Of a stretch of 64,000 bases of DNA, positions 24,696 through 36,500 are shown piece by piece. Position numbers and translations under genes: made by a program. The DNA lies in contig JALJCS010000001.1 of assembly GCA_023055355.1 (NCBI GenBank), positions 68,365,381-68,429,380 of the forward strand. Reading direction: 5' to 3'. Position 1 is the first letter of the stretch. Each line of letters begins with the position of its first letter. The notes beneath the pieces are model-generated. The model saw only the letters and a list, made by a program, of their open reading frames with translations, made no database searches and was not told the origin of the DNA. This stretch comes from Agelaius tricolor (lineage: Eukaryota > Chordata > Aves > Passeriformes > Icteridae).

Positions 24696-25936
24696 AAAAA
24701 CCAAGGACTAAAACCCCCACAACACCCCACAGTGGGGAGCAGGGTCCAGGTCCTGCCCATACCCAGGATTTTTATCAGCCAAGCCACTGTGTGCTGATGG
24801 ATTTCCTTCTCAGACACGCCCAGCTCTAGGGAGGTAAGTCACCTTGCTGGTTGTCCCAGTGCACAGCACTGTAGCACTGAAGCTTCTTTCAGCATCTCAG
24901 TTCACCATCTGTCAAGGGGCAATTATTGTCTAGTTGTAGCTGTGCACAACTAGACACTAAGAAGGTATCAATTGCACAAGTACCACAGCAACAAAGGCAA
25001 GATGGAAGAGTATAAGTTTGCCAGAGATTATAATGAAGACAGCAAGGAAAAAATCAAAATATTCTGAGAGACTTCTGAATGAGGACAAATGATAATTTCT
25101 CTCTCCTCAGGCTTAATCATAAGTGCATTGATGCCAGGATAAATAAACCTCAATATATTCTTGGGAAAACACTATCTAATTGATGCAAAAAGAACTTCTT
25201 GGTTTGCTTTATAATTTTGAAGGTCAGCCATTTGCATTCTACTTGCTGACTTTCTAGGGTTTTCCTACTGTACCTGTGGTTACATATAGGTCTCTGCCTG
25301 AAAAAAACGGTAGAATGTCAAAAAGGAAAAAACCAGTTTCCTCTCTCCTTATATGTTCACCAGAAGATAGATGTTTGGGGGAAGTAAAAGAAGAATGTTT
25401 GTGAGAAACTGTGAGTGTCGCTTGGCAAAAAAAAAAAAGGGTTTGTCTAATTGCTGTTTGCAAAGTAATCTGCTTGTGTTCTACTTGTCAGATACTCTGT
25501 TGTGGCTGTTGTTCAGTGTTGTAATTGAGCTGGCTTAGCATAGAGAAGTGGACGTGAAATCTGCTGTGATTTCCAAGAGCCAACAGCACTGTGGCCCAAG
25601 GCTTTGGGAGAAAAAGTAAAAGAGACACTCCAGCTTTATCAAGTGGAACTTCAGACTCTTGAAATATTAAGTCTGCAAAGTGAAAATATTTTATTTTTTT
25701 TCTGTTTATTTTTTTATTTTGTTGCTCTACAGGCCTGGAACCACAATCATTCAAGCCTTAGAATCTTGATCAAAGGCAAATAAGCTCTGAAAAATAATAC
25801 GAAAAAAATGGTTTGGGTTTGGAGGTTTTTTTGTAATACTAATTTTCACATTAAAAAGGAAGAACAGCCCATCTTAATAAAAGATCACTTCCAAAGCAGA
25901 GGGCCACAAAGAGAAAACAAGCAAACAGACAAACAA

Positions 25937-25939
<3 letters not shown>
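24696..25939. other. Unique sequence, no gene seen
   Basis: The first 250 bp are GC-richer and may be additional LTR-related sequence that I cannot place. An 11-bp inverted repeat lies at 24927-24937/24946-24956. A poly-A run of about 12 bases is at 25425-25437. Open frames are all under 90 codons. Confidence 0.5.

Positions 25940-25940
<1 letters not shown>

Positions 25941-25980
<40 letters not shown>
25941..25980. repeat. (TA)20 microsatellite
   Basis: An uninterrupted run of 20 TA units, followed to about 26042 by degenerate TA/TG/CA-rich sequence. The Ile/Tyr-repeat frames on both strands (25808-26023 +, 25885-26085 -) come from it. Confidence 0.97.
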
Positions 25981-25987
<7 letters not shown>

Positions 25988-26042
25988 GCATGTGTATATA
26001 TATGCATGTCTATATTTATATAGACATATACAGATATATATA

Positions 26043-26172
26043 TCATGCCAGCATATAAAGCTGGGTAAGAAGGAGGAATTGCCATTTGTCTTCCCAGGTC
26101 ACTGTTGTGTGCAATAGATCTTTGCTTTCCTGGGAATGGCTGAACTCCTGCCTGCCCATGGGAAGTGGTGAA
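26043..26172 (+). mobile_element. Truncated LTR fragment (promoter/R part)
   Basis: The sequence 'gccagcatataaagctgggt' at 26048, a form of 'gccatttgtcttcccaggtc' at 26081, 'tttgctttcctgggaatggc' near 26121, and 'tgcctgcccatgggaagtgg' near 26149 are the TATA-to-R region of a known type of bird ERV LTR. It is related to, but a different subfamily from, the LTR at 8734-9348. Upstream U3 sequence is missing and is replaced by the TA repeat; downstream U5 is also missing after 'ggtgaa'. It is a relic without coding capacity. Confidence 0.75.
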
Positions 26173-27959
26173 ACCACACCTTCAAAAAATGACCTGTGCC
26201 TGTGACATGTGTACTGAAATGCTACACCTTAAACCCAAAGTTCTCAATTCAATTGGAGAACAATCTGTTGAAAACATCTGCAGCCAAAATTTGCTAATTT
26301 TCATCAATCATAATAATTTTTAGTGGTAAAACAGTAATCCTCCAGCTTCCAACCCCTTCCAAATTTCCCAACAGATGTGCTAATTAAATATAGTGGTTTT
26401 AGAGATTCAAATGCCTGTCATTCATACAATGCCCACAAAACCACATAAATAAAGTAACATTAATTTACTTGGATTCTGGTTCAGAAGCAAAATAATGACT
26501 TGTGGGACATCATGCATGTCATAATTACTAGACCCATCAGCTTAAAACTGTTTCTAAAAAGCATCATCACTCTGGAGTATAACATTTCTGTGAACAAACT
26601 CCAGTGATGAGGTAGTTCTCACTGTGGGCCATGAAAACTAAACCAGAAGTTTGCTCTTCAGAGAAAGAGCATCAGTCTTTCTAATGTTTGATGAAAAAAG
26701 AAGGGTCTGTCAAAAAGAAATAAAAAAGAGCTGAAGTCGGGAATCACTTACAGAGTATCTGTGCCATGAGTGATGTGAAAGAGAAGCTAAGCAGCCAGAC
26801 ATTAACTTTGGTTTTGTATGTTATGAGTTTTAACAAGCAACAGTAAAAGAAATTTGGGTGGATAATCAGGGACACAGGGGAAAATCTAATTAAATTAATT
26901 TATACACTTTTTTTTTTCTTTCCTCAGTCACTAGATTCATTATAAAATCAAGTGTAGAAAGTTATCCTTGCTGTGGTTCTGAAACACACCAGCTTTGCTT
27001 CCTGAGAAGGAAGACCTGGAAGAGTTGTCAAAGCTTTTTCTGACTCAGTTGGCCTGGTTGTGCAGACCTATTTCTGAGGTTACTGAGGCCATCTCATAAA
27101 CAATGACAGACTCAGACAGCCAATGACAGACACATGAACTTAAGTGCCAGAACCCATCCCAACAGTATTCAGGTCTTCCAGTGTGAATGCTGTTTCAGCT
27201 GTCAACCTGAAAATTCAGAAAAAGAGAAAAAAATAATAACTAAATTATTTCATTTAAAATCTACTCAATTAGTCAGCATTTGTGTTTGCCAAATACTTTT
27301 AAATTGCACAAACTCTGCCAATCAATTGAAATTTTAGTGGGGAGAGAAGATGAAAGGGAACAAGAGGGGACCTTGCACTTTTAGCTAAATACTTTTCTTC
27401 ATGCAGGGTGCCTTGTGGTGTTGTTGTGTTGTTGTGTGTTGTGGTGTGTTGGCTTAGAAATTCACAGGTTAGAGTGTGTGTTGTTGAAGAGACAAACATC
27501 CCACCCAGGACCAGCCTGTCTGTCTGCTGTTAGCAGGCTCCCTGGCTGGAGCAGGTTGAGAACAGCTCAGTCCTCTTCCAGGCTGAGTTTGGCTGAGTTT
27601 TCCACTCCTGCTACTTGTCACCATGCACCCTCTGAGGCTACTGGTGCCCTACAATGGCTGGCTACATGAGCTCTCCAACCCACTCTGAGGGCACAACAGG
27701 TTAACTTCAAAAGCTTAAATAGAAAATAATCACTAATTTTACTTCAGCAGATTAAGGCATTTTCCCCACAAGGAGTTCAGTAGGTATAGTGGAAAAGAGG
27801 CAATTTTCTCAGCAGGTGACAAGAGAGCAGCTTTAGATGAGGGTTGTTTTTTTTCTCTGACATAACAGCTTAAGGCATAATTTTGTTTACTACCACAGAA
27901 TCAAAACCAAACATTCATGAAAGCAAGAAATACATGCATCCCAGTGAATTTTGTTTGCA
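26173..27959. other. Unique sequence, no gene seen
   Basis: Nothing recognised apart from a GT/TTG-rich run at 27411-27452 (listed separately). All open frames are under 85 codons. An AT-rich patch is near 26880-26920. Confidence 0.5.
27411..27452. repeat. GT/TTG-rich low-complexity run
   Basis: An imperfect run of GTTGT, GTGTT and GTGGTG words without a single clean period. Confidence 0.8.
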
Positions 27960-29066
27960 TGACCAGGTTTTGGTAGTGGAGGGGAGCTACAGGGGTGACT
28001 TCTGTGAGAAGTTGCTAGAAGTTTCCTCCATTTCTTGCAGCTCCAAGACAGATGTGCCAAGGTTGTGCCACTTGGAAATGGTGGGAACACCTTTGTGATA
28101 GGTGTTAAATGTTAACATATTAAGAAGGTAAAAAAAAAAGTTATTAAACAGTTTTAATTGCAGCCAGGGAAGATTGTAGTGCGAATATGCAAGAGGAATT
28201 ACTCTGCAGACACCAAGGTCAGTGGAGAAGGAATGGGAGGAGGTGCTTTGGGCACCAGAGCTGAGGTTCCCCCACATCCTGTAGTGCAGCCCATGGCGAA
28301 GCAGCTATGCCCCTGCAGCCCATGGAGGACCACAGGGCTGCAAAGATCCATCCTCAGCCCCTGGAGGAGACCCACACTGGAGCAGGTGGATGCTTGAGAG
28401 GAGGCTGTGACCTCATGGGATGCCCAAGTTAGAGCAAAGTCCTGGCAGGAACCTGCAGACCCATGGAGAGAGGAGTCCATGCTGGAACAGGTTTCCTGGT
28501 AGGACCTGTGACCCTATGGGGGACCCACGTTGAAGTAGCCTGTCCTTAAAGGACTGCACCCCAGGAAAGAGTGACCCACACTGCAGCAGTTTGTGGAGAA
28601 ACACTGGCTGTGGGATGGGCTCATGCTGGAATAGTTCATGGGAGACTGTCTCCTGTAGTAGAGACCCCACACTGGAGTAGGGGAAGGACTCTTTTCCCTG
28701 AGAGGGAGCAGGAACAACGTGTGATCAAGTGACCATAGCCCCCCTTCCCTGACTTCTTGTGCTGCTGGGGTGAAAGATGCAGAGCTGTGAAAGGGTTGAG
28801 GAGGAGGGAAGGTGTTCTTTAAGACTTAATTTACTTCTCATTAACCTCCTCTGATTATGTTAGTAATAAATTCAGTTAGAATCCTCGAGTCTGTTTTGTC
28901 CATGGTGGTTACTGGTGAGTGATCTCTGCTGGTCTTCATCTCAACCCATGAAGTCTTCATTATGTTTTCTCTCCTCTGTCCACTTTCTCTCCTCTCCACT
29001 ACCCCAGGAGAGTCATAGAGTGTCTTTGGTGGGTACATGGCATCCAGATAAGGTCAACCCTCACTT
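27960..29066 (+). mobile_element. Long ERV LTR, about 1.1 kb
   Basis: A long bird LTR that I recognise. It starts near 'tgaccaggttttggtagtgg' (27960) and has a TTAAGAAGG promoter-like block near 28119. It then has 'attgcagccagggaagattg' near 28158, and a central GC-richer part (28260-28690) made of about six or seven diverged repeats each carrying a 'cccacactggagcag'-type core. The end of this part has an AATAAA signal near 28866 and the block 'gagtctgttttgtccatggt' near 28887. It finishes near 'ggtcaaccctca' (29063). The termini are approximate and I found no target duplication. No gag, pol or env sequence is attached. The seven or so open frames of 60-96 codons inside it (on both strands) are shadows of its GC-rich repeats. 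Confidence 0.8.
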
Positions 29067-30429
29067 GAGCCAAATGATCCCAGGACGCCCATACAGCATC
29101 TCATAATCTTGCTAGAGGAACCCAGGCTACAGGTTGGCTGATACTCCTACCATACCATAAGGTTTTCACTTAACCAAAGTGACTGAAAGTATGTTTCACA
29201 CACCCTCATTGATGAAAGAGAGAATTGTAGTAGACTACATAATGAAAAGATAAAACAATTTTTGGAGAATTAGCAAAAGATCCTCCTTGTGCACTTTGTG
29301 TATTGCTTCAGCCTTATAAAATATTGTTTTTCTGAACTTCATGCAATTTTTAGAAAGGCCAGTTTTTGTTTGACTTTTGGAAGAAACAGATTTCAACATG
29401 TGTCAAGTACTTTTAAACAAAATTCATCAGAAAGGATAACCTTAGACCTCCATTCAATATCTTAACATGCAGAGACCCTTTGATTCAAGTGATACCACTG
29501 TGAACTTGTAGTTTGTAAAATTTCCAGGAGTAAAGTATAAATATTTCTAGCAAAGCATTCTTAATGTAAGTTTTGTTTTCTAAGTGTGTTTCTTCCTTTC
29601 TGGATCTTGTTCCTGTCGTAGGAAACCTTTATTGTTTTAATGGAAAAAACAAAATGGATGGATTCCACAGATTTTCATTTCACCCACTCTGCAAACTCAC
29701 AAAACCATAATATGAGGCATTTGAGACGAAGCGTGAAGAATAATGTCTGAGAACCCTTTGGTACAATATCATCCCAGAATACTATTTCTGTCACTTCCTG
29801 TTTCTCACCATGCTGAAAAGAATTGTAAACATGACATTTCTCCTACTATTTGTGCACTTTTAAATTCTGATCTCAGCAGGAGCCAGGAAAAGCACAAGCC
29901 CACAAACTCAACTGCTGCACTCCAAGGGAAAATGAGCTTCACCACAAATGACCATTTCATTGATTTAGACTTAGATTTCTGTACAAAATCTTAACATTCA
30001 AGGCTTAAAAGGAATTTCCAGAACAAGTGGCCTATTTCTGATGTCTGTTTTACAAAAGGGTGAAACAAATCCTAGGCGTGTTTATTTCTCTCCACTGAGT
30101 AAAATGTTACCAGCTCTGCTGTACGTGTTTACATATCAGATGCATTCATTTGGTCAGTTAATCCCTTTTCCTTTGCTTACCTGCAGGCAGATACATCAGT
30201 CATTTTATTGATTTTTGCTTTTATGCATCTTGTAATGAACATATTGCATTGATTGAAAAGATGCCTCTATTTTATGTATCTAATATTTTTCAAATACTGA
30301 AGAAGTTACCATGTCCTGCTTGCTCAACAGTTAAGTAAAGCATCTAACCTCTTCTAAGCAATCTCAATCCTGAAAACCAATACATACATTTATCAACTGT
30401 TACTTTTTCTGTACCACAGTCCCAGTAAG
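29067..30429. other. Unique AT-rich sequence, no gene seen
   Basis: The longest open frame is 83 codons (29743-29994) with no motif. Nothing recognised. Confidence 0.55.
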
Positions 30430-31025
30430 AGAATCATATGGTTTTTCAATTTGGGAGAAACCTCTAATTAGGATCTAATTATGATCATTGAGTCCAACCA
30501 TTAACCCAGCACTGAAAATCCACCAATAAATCTTGTCCTTTAGCATCCCACATACATTGCAAATGCTTCCAGGGATGGTGGTTTTACCACTTCTCTGGGC
30601 AATTCATTCCAATGACTGACCACACTTTCAGGGGAGAAATTTTTCTTGTATCCAATATAAACTTCTACTGGCACAATGTAAGGCCATTTCATCTCATCCT
30701 ATCTCTTCTTACCCGGGACAAGGAACTGACCCCCACCTTGCCACAAAATCCTTTCAGGTAGTTGTAGAGAGAAGTAAGGTTCCTCCTGAACCTCCTTTTC
30801 TTCAGGCTCAAACTCAGCTCCCTTATAGAGCCCTTGTAAGACTTGTGCTCCAGACCCTTCATGAGCTTCATTGCCCTTCTCTAGACTCGGCCCAGCACCT
30901 CAGTCTAGTGAGGGACCCAGAAATGAACACATGATTCAAGGTGTGGCCTCACCAGTGCTAAGTACAGATGGATGATAACTACCATAGCTTTGCTGGCCCC
31001 ACTATTGCTGATAATAGCTATGCTT
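30430..31025 (-). mobile_element. CR1 LINE, 5'-truncated, minus strand
   Basis: Reverse-orientation CR1 3' end. Reading along + the markers are the 3' tail side 'tcattgagtccaaccattaa' (about 30486), 'ttaccacttctctgggcaat' near 30584, 'tgtagagagaagtaaggttc' near 30763, 'acttgtgctccagacccttc' near 30841, and 'ggtgtggcctcaccagtgct' near 30941. These are the reverse complement of the CR1 ORF2 C-terminal and 3' UTR blocks. The 60-codon minus frame at 30689-30871 is a remnant of the end of the reverse-transcriptase ORF, with KGLEHKSYKGSIRELS-like residues, broken by stops. The copy is inactive. Confidence 0.95.
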
Positions 31026-32924
31026 CTTTTTGTAATTGTTATTTGTTTAGACATAAAGATGTATGTTTATAATCCACTATTCTCTCTCTTAACCTGGCTT
31101 CAATTCCAGATTAAATTCCACATTGGGAAGAAGATCCTTAAATGTATTTGACATGCTATATAGTGTAATATCTAAATGAAAGTGTCTTCTCTCCTTCATT
31201 TTAGTGAAGTCAGAAAAATGAACCAAAGAAGAAAAGATCAGTTTATGATTGACATAACAAAGATGCAAAAAATTGTCCCTTGTTGCAAAAGATGTTAGGA
31301 ATGGTCACACAGTGTTTGTTCAGTCATATGGGTCTAATTCTGCAGCTCCTGGTAATCAAAGAAATTTCTGCAAAGCAGGGTTTCCATTAGGAAGGACATT
31401 CCTCTGCACAGCCTGTCTCCTGTAAGAAAAGAGTTTCCCTGTGTTTAATTGGTAGCAACTTGTGGAAGCAACTGTGTGATGAAGGTTTCAGAAATAAAAT
31501 CTGGGTAAAAGAATCTTAAAAATTTTCATTGTTCCTGAATGATTTATGTATAAAAATAAATGGATGTATGTTATATTAAATAAAAAAATATTGGCCAATT
31601 AGGAAAGGACGCTGGTATTCTTGGGAAGATTTGAATGTCATCCAAAGCCAATACGTGGAGCTGACTGTTGGCAACTTAATTCCAAAACGCATTTCCGTAG
31701 CAGATCAGAAATAGAATGCTTGAATTTGTACAAGTTAATTCATGACTGAATTTACAGTATGCTAGGACAGATGCTTCCTCCTGTTTTTGAAGCACAAGTA
31801 AAATCCTGAGTTGGAAAATGGATAAAAACAAGTGTTTATCTCCATGCTTTTTCTTTTTTTTATTTTTTTCGTTTGTTTAAAGGTAATAGTAACTCTTTTA
31901 GAACACTTTTAATAAATAAGCAACCATTCCGCAATGAAAAAGGACCAAGCTGCCATGGTAATTTTAGTCCTGGTGGTATTATGGCCACTGAATTAGCAGA
32001 GAAAACTGTGACAGCATTTCTTAAACATGTGGAGGGAAGTCACATGCAGTTGGAATGTCTCTGCAATCTGAGTTTGCATTCAATCATTTGACTTCAGCTA
32101 TAAGTTTTCCACTAATAAAAGTTCAAATGGTTCAGATTGGCTTCTCTTACAAAGAATGTACTTAAATCTTGGCTGTGATGACATTCATGGGCATGGAAAT
32201 ATGCTTTATATTAACTTAAATTTCTAGAAAGTGAAAACAATTAGAAACCTTTTCCCCCTACTGAATTTTTAAAATGTTGCTTGGGTTTTTGTTAAAAGTG
32301 CCTGGATATCTTAAATATATTGAAGTAATAGAAGATATACATTTTGGATATAACATTTTAGCTTGAACTGCAATGTTGATATCAAATAGTGATTATCATA
32401 AGAAAGTTAGGACAAATTTTACTGATGTGAAAGTCTCAGAGTACTTTTTCTTGGGTCATTTGTGATTTTGCAGCCTCAGTGTTGGAGTAGCCCATTTAAT
32501 ACATATAAGAAGGCCAACTGCGAAGAAAGTCACTTAACAGTTTTTAGTGTCTTCAAAACATAGTGTAAATTTATGTGGAAGTTATTCACTTAATAGTGGA
32601 AACTAAGAATAAAATTAATCTTTCTTAAAAAGTATACATTCAGCTTTTCAAATTTTCCTCTTTACAAACTTCAGGAAATACTAAAATTTTTAATAGAAGG
32701 AGTTTATGACTTTCAAGTGGTGAAGAAATCAATCTGAATGGGCTCTACAGTACCCTGGTTCATGGTTTCTCTGATCAGTCCACTTGTTTTTATAGAATGC
32801 TTATGATAGTTCTCAGTTTTTGAGGAATGCCTTTAAGTACAACATGACTACAAAGAATACAAAATACAAGAGAGGAAGACATTTAAATGCAGTGTTAAAA
32901 AGTGAGTCATACTCACCCTAAATA

Positions 32925-32976
32925 TAAACCAAATCAAACCAAACCAAACAAAAACACCCAACCAAACAACCCCTCC
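32925..32976. repeat. (AAACC)n-like A/C-rich repeat
   Basis: Degenerate run of AAACC/AAAAC units. It explains the low-complexity frames on both strands at 32848-33140. Confidence 0.85.
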
Positions 32977-33629
32977 CCAGAAACTGCTCCTGAATGTAAT
33001 GAAACAACAACAAAATACAGCAAAAACAAGCAAGCCCCAAAACTAACCCAACAAAGCCTATTTAAATTTCTTAATCTTTTTCTGATTACAATCTGAAGAT
33101 GTGGTCCAGTAAAGGTCTTAATTATGTGTTGAATTGACAAATTGCATGAGATATGTATGTGATTACCTGCTTTAATCTATTCAAGACTTAATCCTTTATG
33201 GTTAATTTTTAGTGTGGTGTCTTTGTAGTAAGGCCAAAAGTAGTTTAACGGTCTTATTTAATTTTGTTATGCAATATGTAAACATGGTGATTGTATTAAG
33301 AATCCTAATAAAATTTATAGAATTTATTATCAAAACCTGTGGAATATTTTCAGGTGTGAGTTGTAAATAGAGAAGTATATAAGGTTTCTCTGAGCCTATT
33401 GCTGAGGATTTGTTAATTGTTTTGTAAAATAAAAAAGACCTGCACAGATTCAAATACAAGAAACTGATTAAAAAAACATATATAATAACAATTTCCTTCT
33501 GTCTATTTAAAAAGCAAACTTCCCAAGGTAACCAAGCATTGTTTAACCAGCTTGAACTGATTGCTTAAATCACTACTTTATTGATTAATTATGTTTCTAC
33601 CTTCATTGCATCAAAAAGGGTCTTTTTTG

Positions 33630-33660
33630 ACAATTAACCTTTTTACAAAAGGTTAATTGT
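33630..33660. repeat. Perfect 14-bp inverted repeat (hairpin)
   Basis: Arms 33630-33643 ('acaattaacctttt') and 33647-33660 are exact reverse complements with a 3-base loop (33644-33646). Confidence 0.95.
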
Positions 33661-33914
33661 ATTCTAACTCTGGGAAGTATAACTTCTTAGAGAAAGAAGT
33701 CCAACATGAAGCTATACAGAATAGTTAACGATAAATCAAAGATCAGAAGCAAAAATCTGACTTACAAAGTGAAAATGTAACTTTCAAGTAAGCTAACAAG
33801 ATTAACCCTGTTCCCACAGACACCCAAAAATTCTTCCATATCTACCATAAACTGATGTGCAGTCATTGACCCAGTCCCTTTCTCATTGTTGTAAACCCAT
33901 CTGGAATTTCATTG

Positions 33915-33962
33915 TTTTATAATATGAGTCTCTTCAAACTCAGCATATTCTGTGATTCTCTT
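33915..33962 (+). mobile_element. CR1 LINE tail remnant
   Basis: The sequence 'tgagtctcttcaaactcagc' (33925) followed by 'atattctgtgattctct' matches the very end of a CR1 3' UTR with its ATTCTRTG tail. Only about 45 bp is recognisable. Confidence 0.6.
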
Positions 33963-36099
33963 TCCCTGATATTCTTGTACTCTCCAATTCTTCAACACTT
34001 TGGAATTTTGTATTGTATGTTTGATACTTGAAAGTTGGAAAGAAAACACAAATTGTAACCAAGTAGACTGCAGTTCTCACACTTTCCTGGCATATGATTT
34101 TGATTTCATAAATATTGCATGTGTATGTGAACACTGTATATCTTCACAGTACTAATTCAAGGGCAAAATCCCAAAATATTGATATGAGAAATAATCTGAG
34201 GAATATAATGATCAAAAGAAGCAATGATGATCACCAAAAACTGACTCCCACTGGGATTTGTTACATATTGAGAAATTCTATCAGAGTGTTGTAGTTTGAA
34301 CTTTCAAACTCATGAGAGATCTAGAAGAAAAAGTACAAATATGTAACTGAATTCATAGTGACTTCCATACAATATCAATTTGCAAATAAACAAACACAGA
34401 AGATTATAAAGTCCCAGAGCTGTTAGCAAATACATAGGGAACAACATAAGTAAAATATAAGTTGCGAGACGTAAAGACATAATTAGAAGCCCTGCACAAC
34501 TGCAGAAGAGAAATTGGAAAACAGGATTGCCAAAAGAAGATCCGAGATTATACTAGACAGCAAACAAAGTATAGTAGGATTTTGAATCATGATATGGAGG
34601 AAAATCACCAATGCAATTTTCAAATGTCTCTGTAGAAATCATAACATGGAAGAGGAATGTAATACCTATTTACCTTATCCTGAAGGTAGTTAAACTTTGA
34701 AACTGTATTATCAATAAAAAATAAATATATTGTAACTGGGCTGTTTAAAGAGATTAAAAAAAAGCAACAGAAAAAGGCAGTTAGAAGAAAAAATAACTGA
34801 TTAACTTGAAAGACACAGTAAATAACATTTAATACAATGACCCTATTAACTTTCTTCAAAAACTTCTAAAGTCCTTATATACCTTTCTAGATATAGATGA
34901 AATTTTGTGGTTGAGATTTTATTTTATAGAAACATTTTTTAATAGACAATGATAGTAATTTTGAGAAATATACGAAAAATGAAAATTTTAACTTATCTTG
35001 ATGGGTTTGTAGTGAGAGAATATGACATGGAAACAGGAATGTGTGAACAAATGAACCCATATTTAGAAATTAGTCTTTTTAGTTGCCATTTTTATTTTCT
35101 CTGTGTCTGTCCTCTGAACAAAATATGATTTGAATGCTTAGTACCTCAAAGCAGAAAGTCCTGAGAGACTCCCGTAAAATTACTTTATTGAGGTGATAAT
35201 CCATTGCTTGGATGTGAATAGACATGATGGCACATTGAAAATACTAAGGGTGCATCAACATCCAAAAATGAGATTATGCTGATTAAACAAGGTTAGGATT
35301 TGGATTCAAGAACAGATATGAAAACAGGGAAATTAGGTCACAACATTAGGGGAAAATTGACAGAAACAACCAGCTGGTGGTTGAATAGTGTCTGAAGGTG
35401 TAAGGACTCTCACCAAATGTCTATGAATAAAGCCTAGCACACTCTACAGGAAAATGTGGATATAGTAATAAAAATAACAGTTTCCAAGATAACTCCCTTG
35501 GGAACATTTAAAAGTAAATTGTCTGCAACACTGGTGTCTTTGGGGCAAGTGGCTGTTCTTGCACTGGATAGAGAAGGAACAAATATTCCTTCTTCATATA
35601 GATGTCTGGGTTTGTGTGAAGAAAAATTCCTTTTAAAACCTGAGCTTTCTCAAGAATGCAGTGTCTGCTGTCAGTATTACATGGAGATTATTTCCCTTCC
35701 TCACTTAGTATTTAGTCAGTGTAGCAAATAATCTAAATGTTTGTGTGATTGATGCAAGACTGTGTAGTAGATGCAGCCATAGATGGTTCTGCTGCAGAAA
35801 ACAGGATGGGAAAAACAAAAATGAAAACCAAATACCATGTCTGGATTGTGTTGTGGATACACATGGTAGTTTGTATATCTGAGACGAGGAGGAGTGAGAG
35901 AAATTCAGCCAGCGAGGGCAAATTCCTCAAATAAACAGGAAAAGGTTGTGGTTTCACCTGAGGGGCAAGGGAGCACCTTGGCTTCCCTGTACTAAAATAT
36001 GTAATTCATCACTGCCCAGCATGTTCTGTGAGCATTGCTGAAGAAACTTCACAGGCAAAACACATTACTGACAGCATTATAGTGCCGTGTCCTTTCGCT
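33963..36099. other. Unique AT-rich sequence, no gene seen
   Basis: Stop-rich in all frames; the longest open frame is 91 codons (35456-35731). No repeat recognised until CR1 begins near 36100. Confidence 0.55.
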
Positions 36100-36500
36100 G
36101 TCCCTCTGTCCTTGGCACTGGTGGTGCCACACCTCAGATCCTGTGTTTGGTTCTGGGCCCCTCAGTGCAAGAAGGACATTGAGCGAGTACTGGAGCGAGT
36201 CCAGAGAAGGGCAATGAAGTTGGTGAAGGGTCTGGAGCACAAGTCCTGCGAGGAGGTGCTGAGGGAGCTGGGGTTGCTCAGCCTGGACAAAAGGAGGCTC
36301 AGGGGACACCTTATTGCTGTGACTGCTGGATTAAAGAAGGCTCTAGTGAGGAAGGAATCAGTCTCTGCTCCCACATAACGAGTGAGGCATGTGGATGTGG
36401 CACTTGGGGATCTGGTTTGGTGGTGAACAGGGTCATGCTGAGTTTATGGTTGGACTGGATGTTCTTAAATATCTTTTCCAACTGTAAGAATTCTATTATT
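36100..36500 (+). mobile_element. CR1 LINE 3' end with internal deletion
   Basis: Starts inside the ORF2 end: 'tctgggcccctcagtgcaag' near 36153, 'gagtccagagaagggcaatg' near 36198, 'ctggagcacaagtcctgcga' near 36232, 'aggaggctcaggggacacct' near 36291. One frame (36028-36378, 116 codons) stays open across it and encodes the end of a CR1-type reverse-transcriptase ORF (for example [20 protein letters not shown]). After 'ggattaaagaaggctc' the sequence jumps to 'gaggaaggaatcagtctctg' and the 3' UTR/tail (to about 36500, 'ccaactgtaagaattctatt'). So part of the usual middle is missing. Less decayed than the other CR1 copies, but truncated and inactive. Confidence 0.93.

Larger units (their letters stand above)
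31026..33914. other. Unique sequence, no gene seen
   Basis: AT-rich DNA with an A/C-rich block (32925-32976) and a perfect hairpin at 33630-33660 listed separately. Open frames are all under 75 codons up to 33.1 kb; one of 85 codons on - (33202-33459) has no motif. Confidence 0.55.

Noticed and set aside
25808..26085. Ile/Tyr-repeat frames on both strands
   Set aside because: Translation of the TA repeat.
28158..28717. Several 65-96 codon frames on both strands
   Set aside because: They lie in the GC-richer repeats of the long LTR; their overlap on both strands shows they are shadows.
36028..36378. 116-codon plus frame as a host gene
   Set aside because: Its central part is the end of the CR1 reverse-transcriptase ORF; it is a mobile-element remnant.
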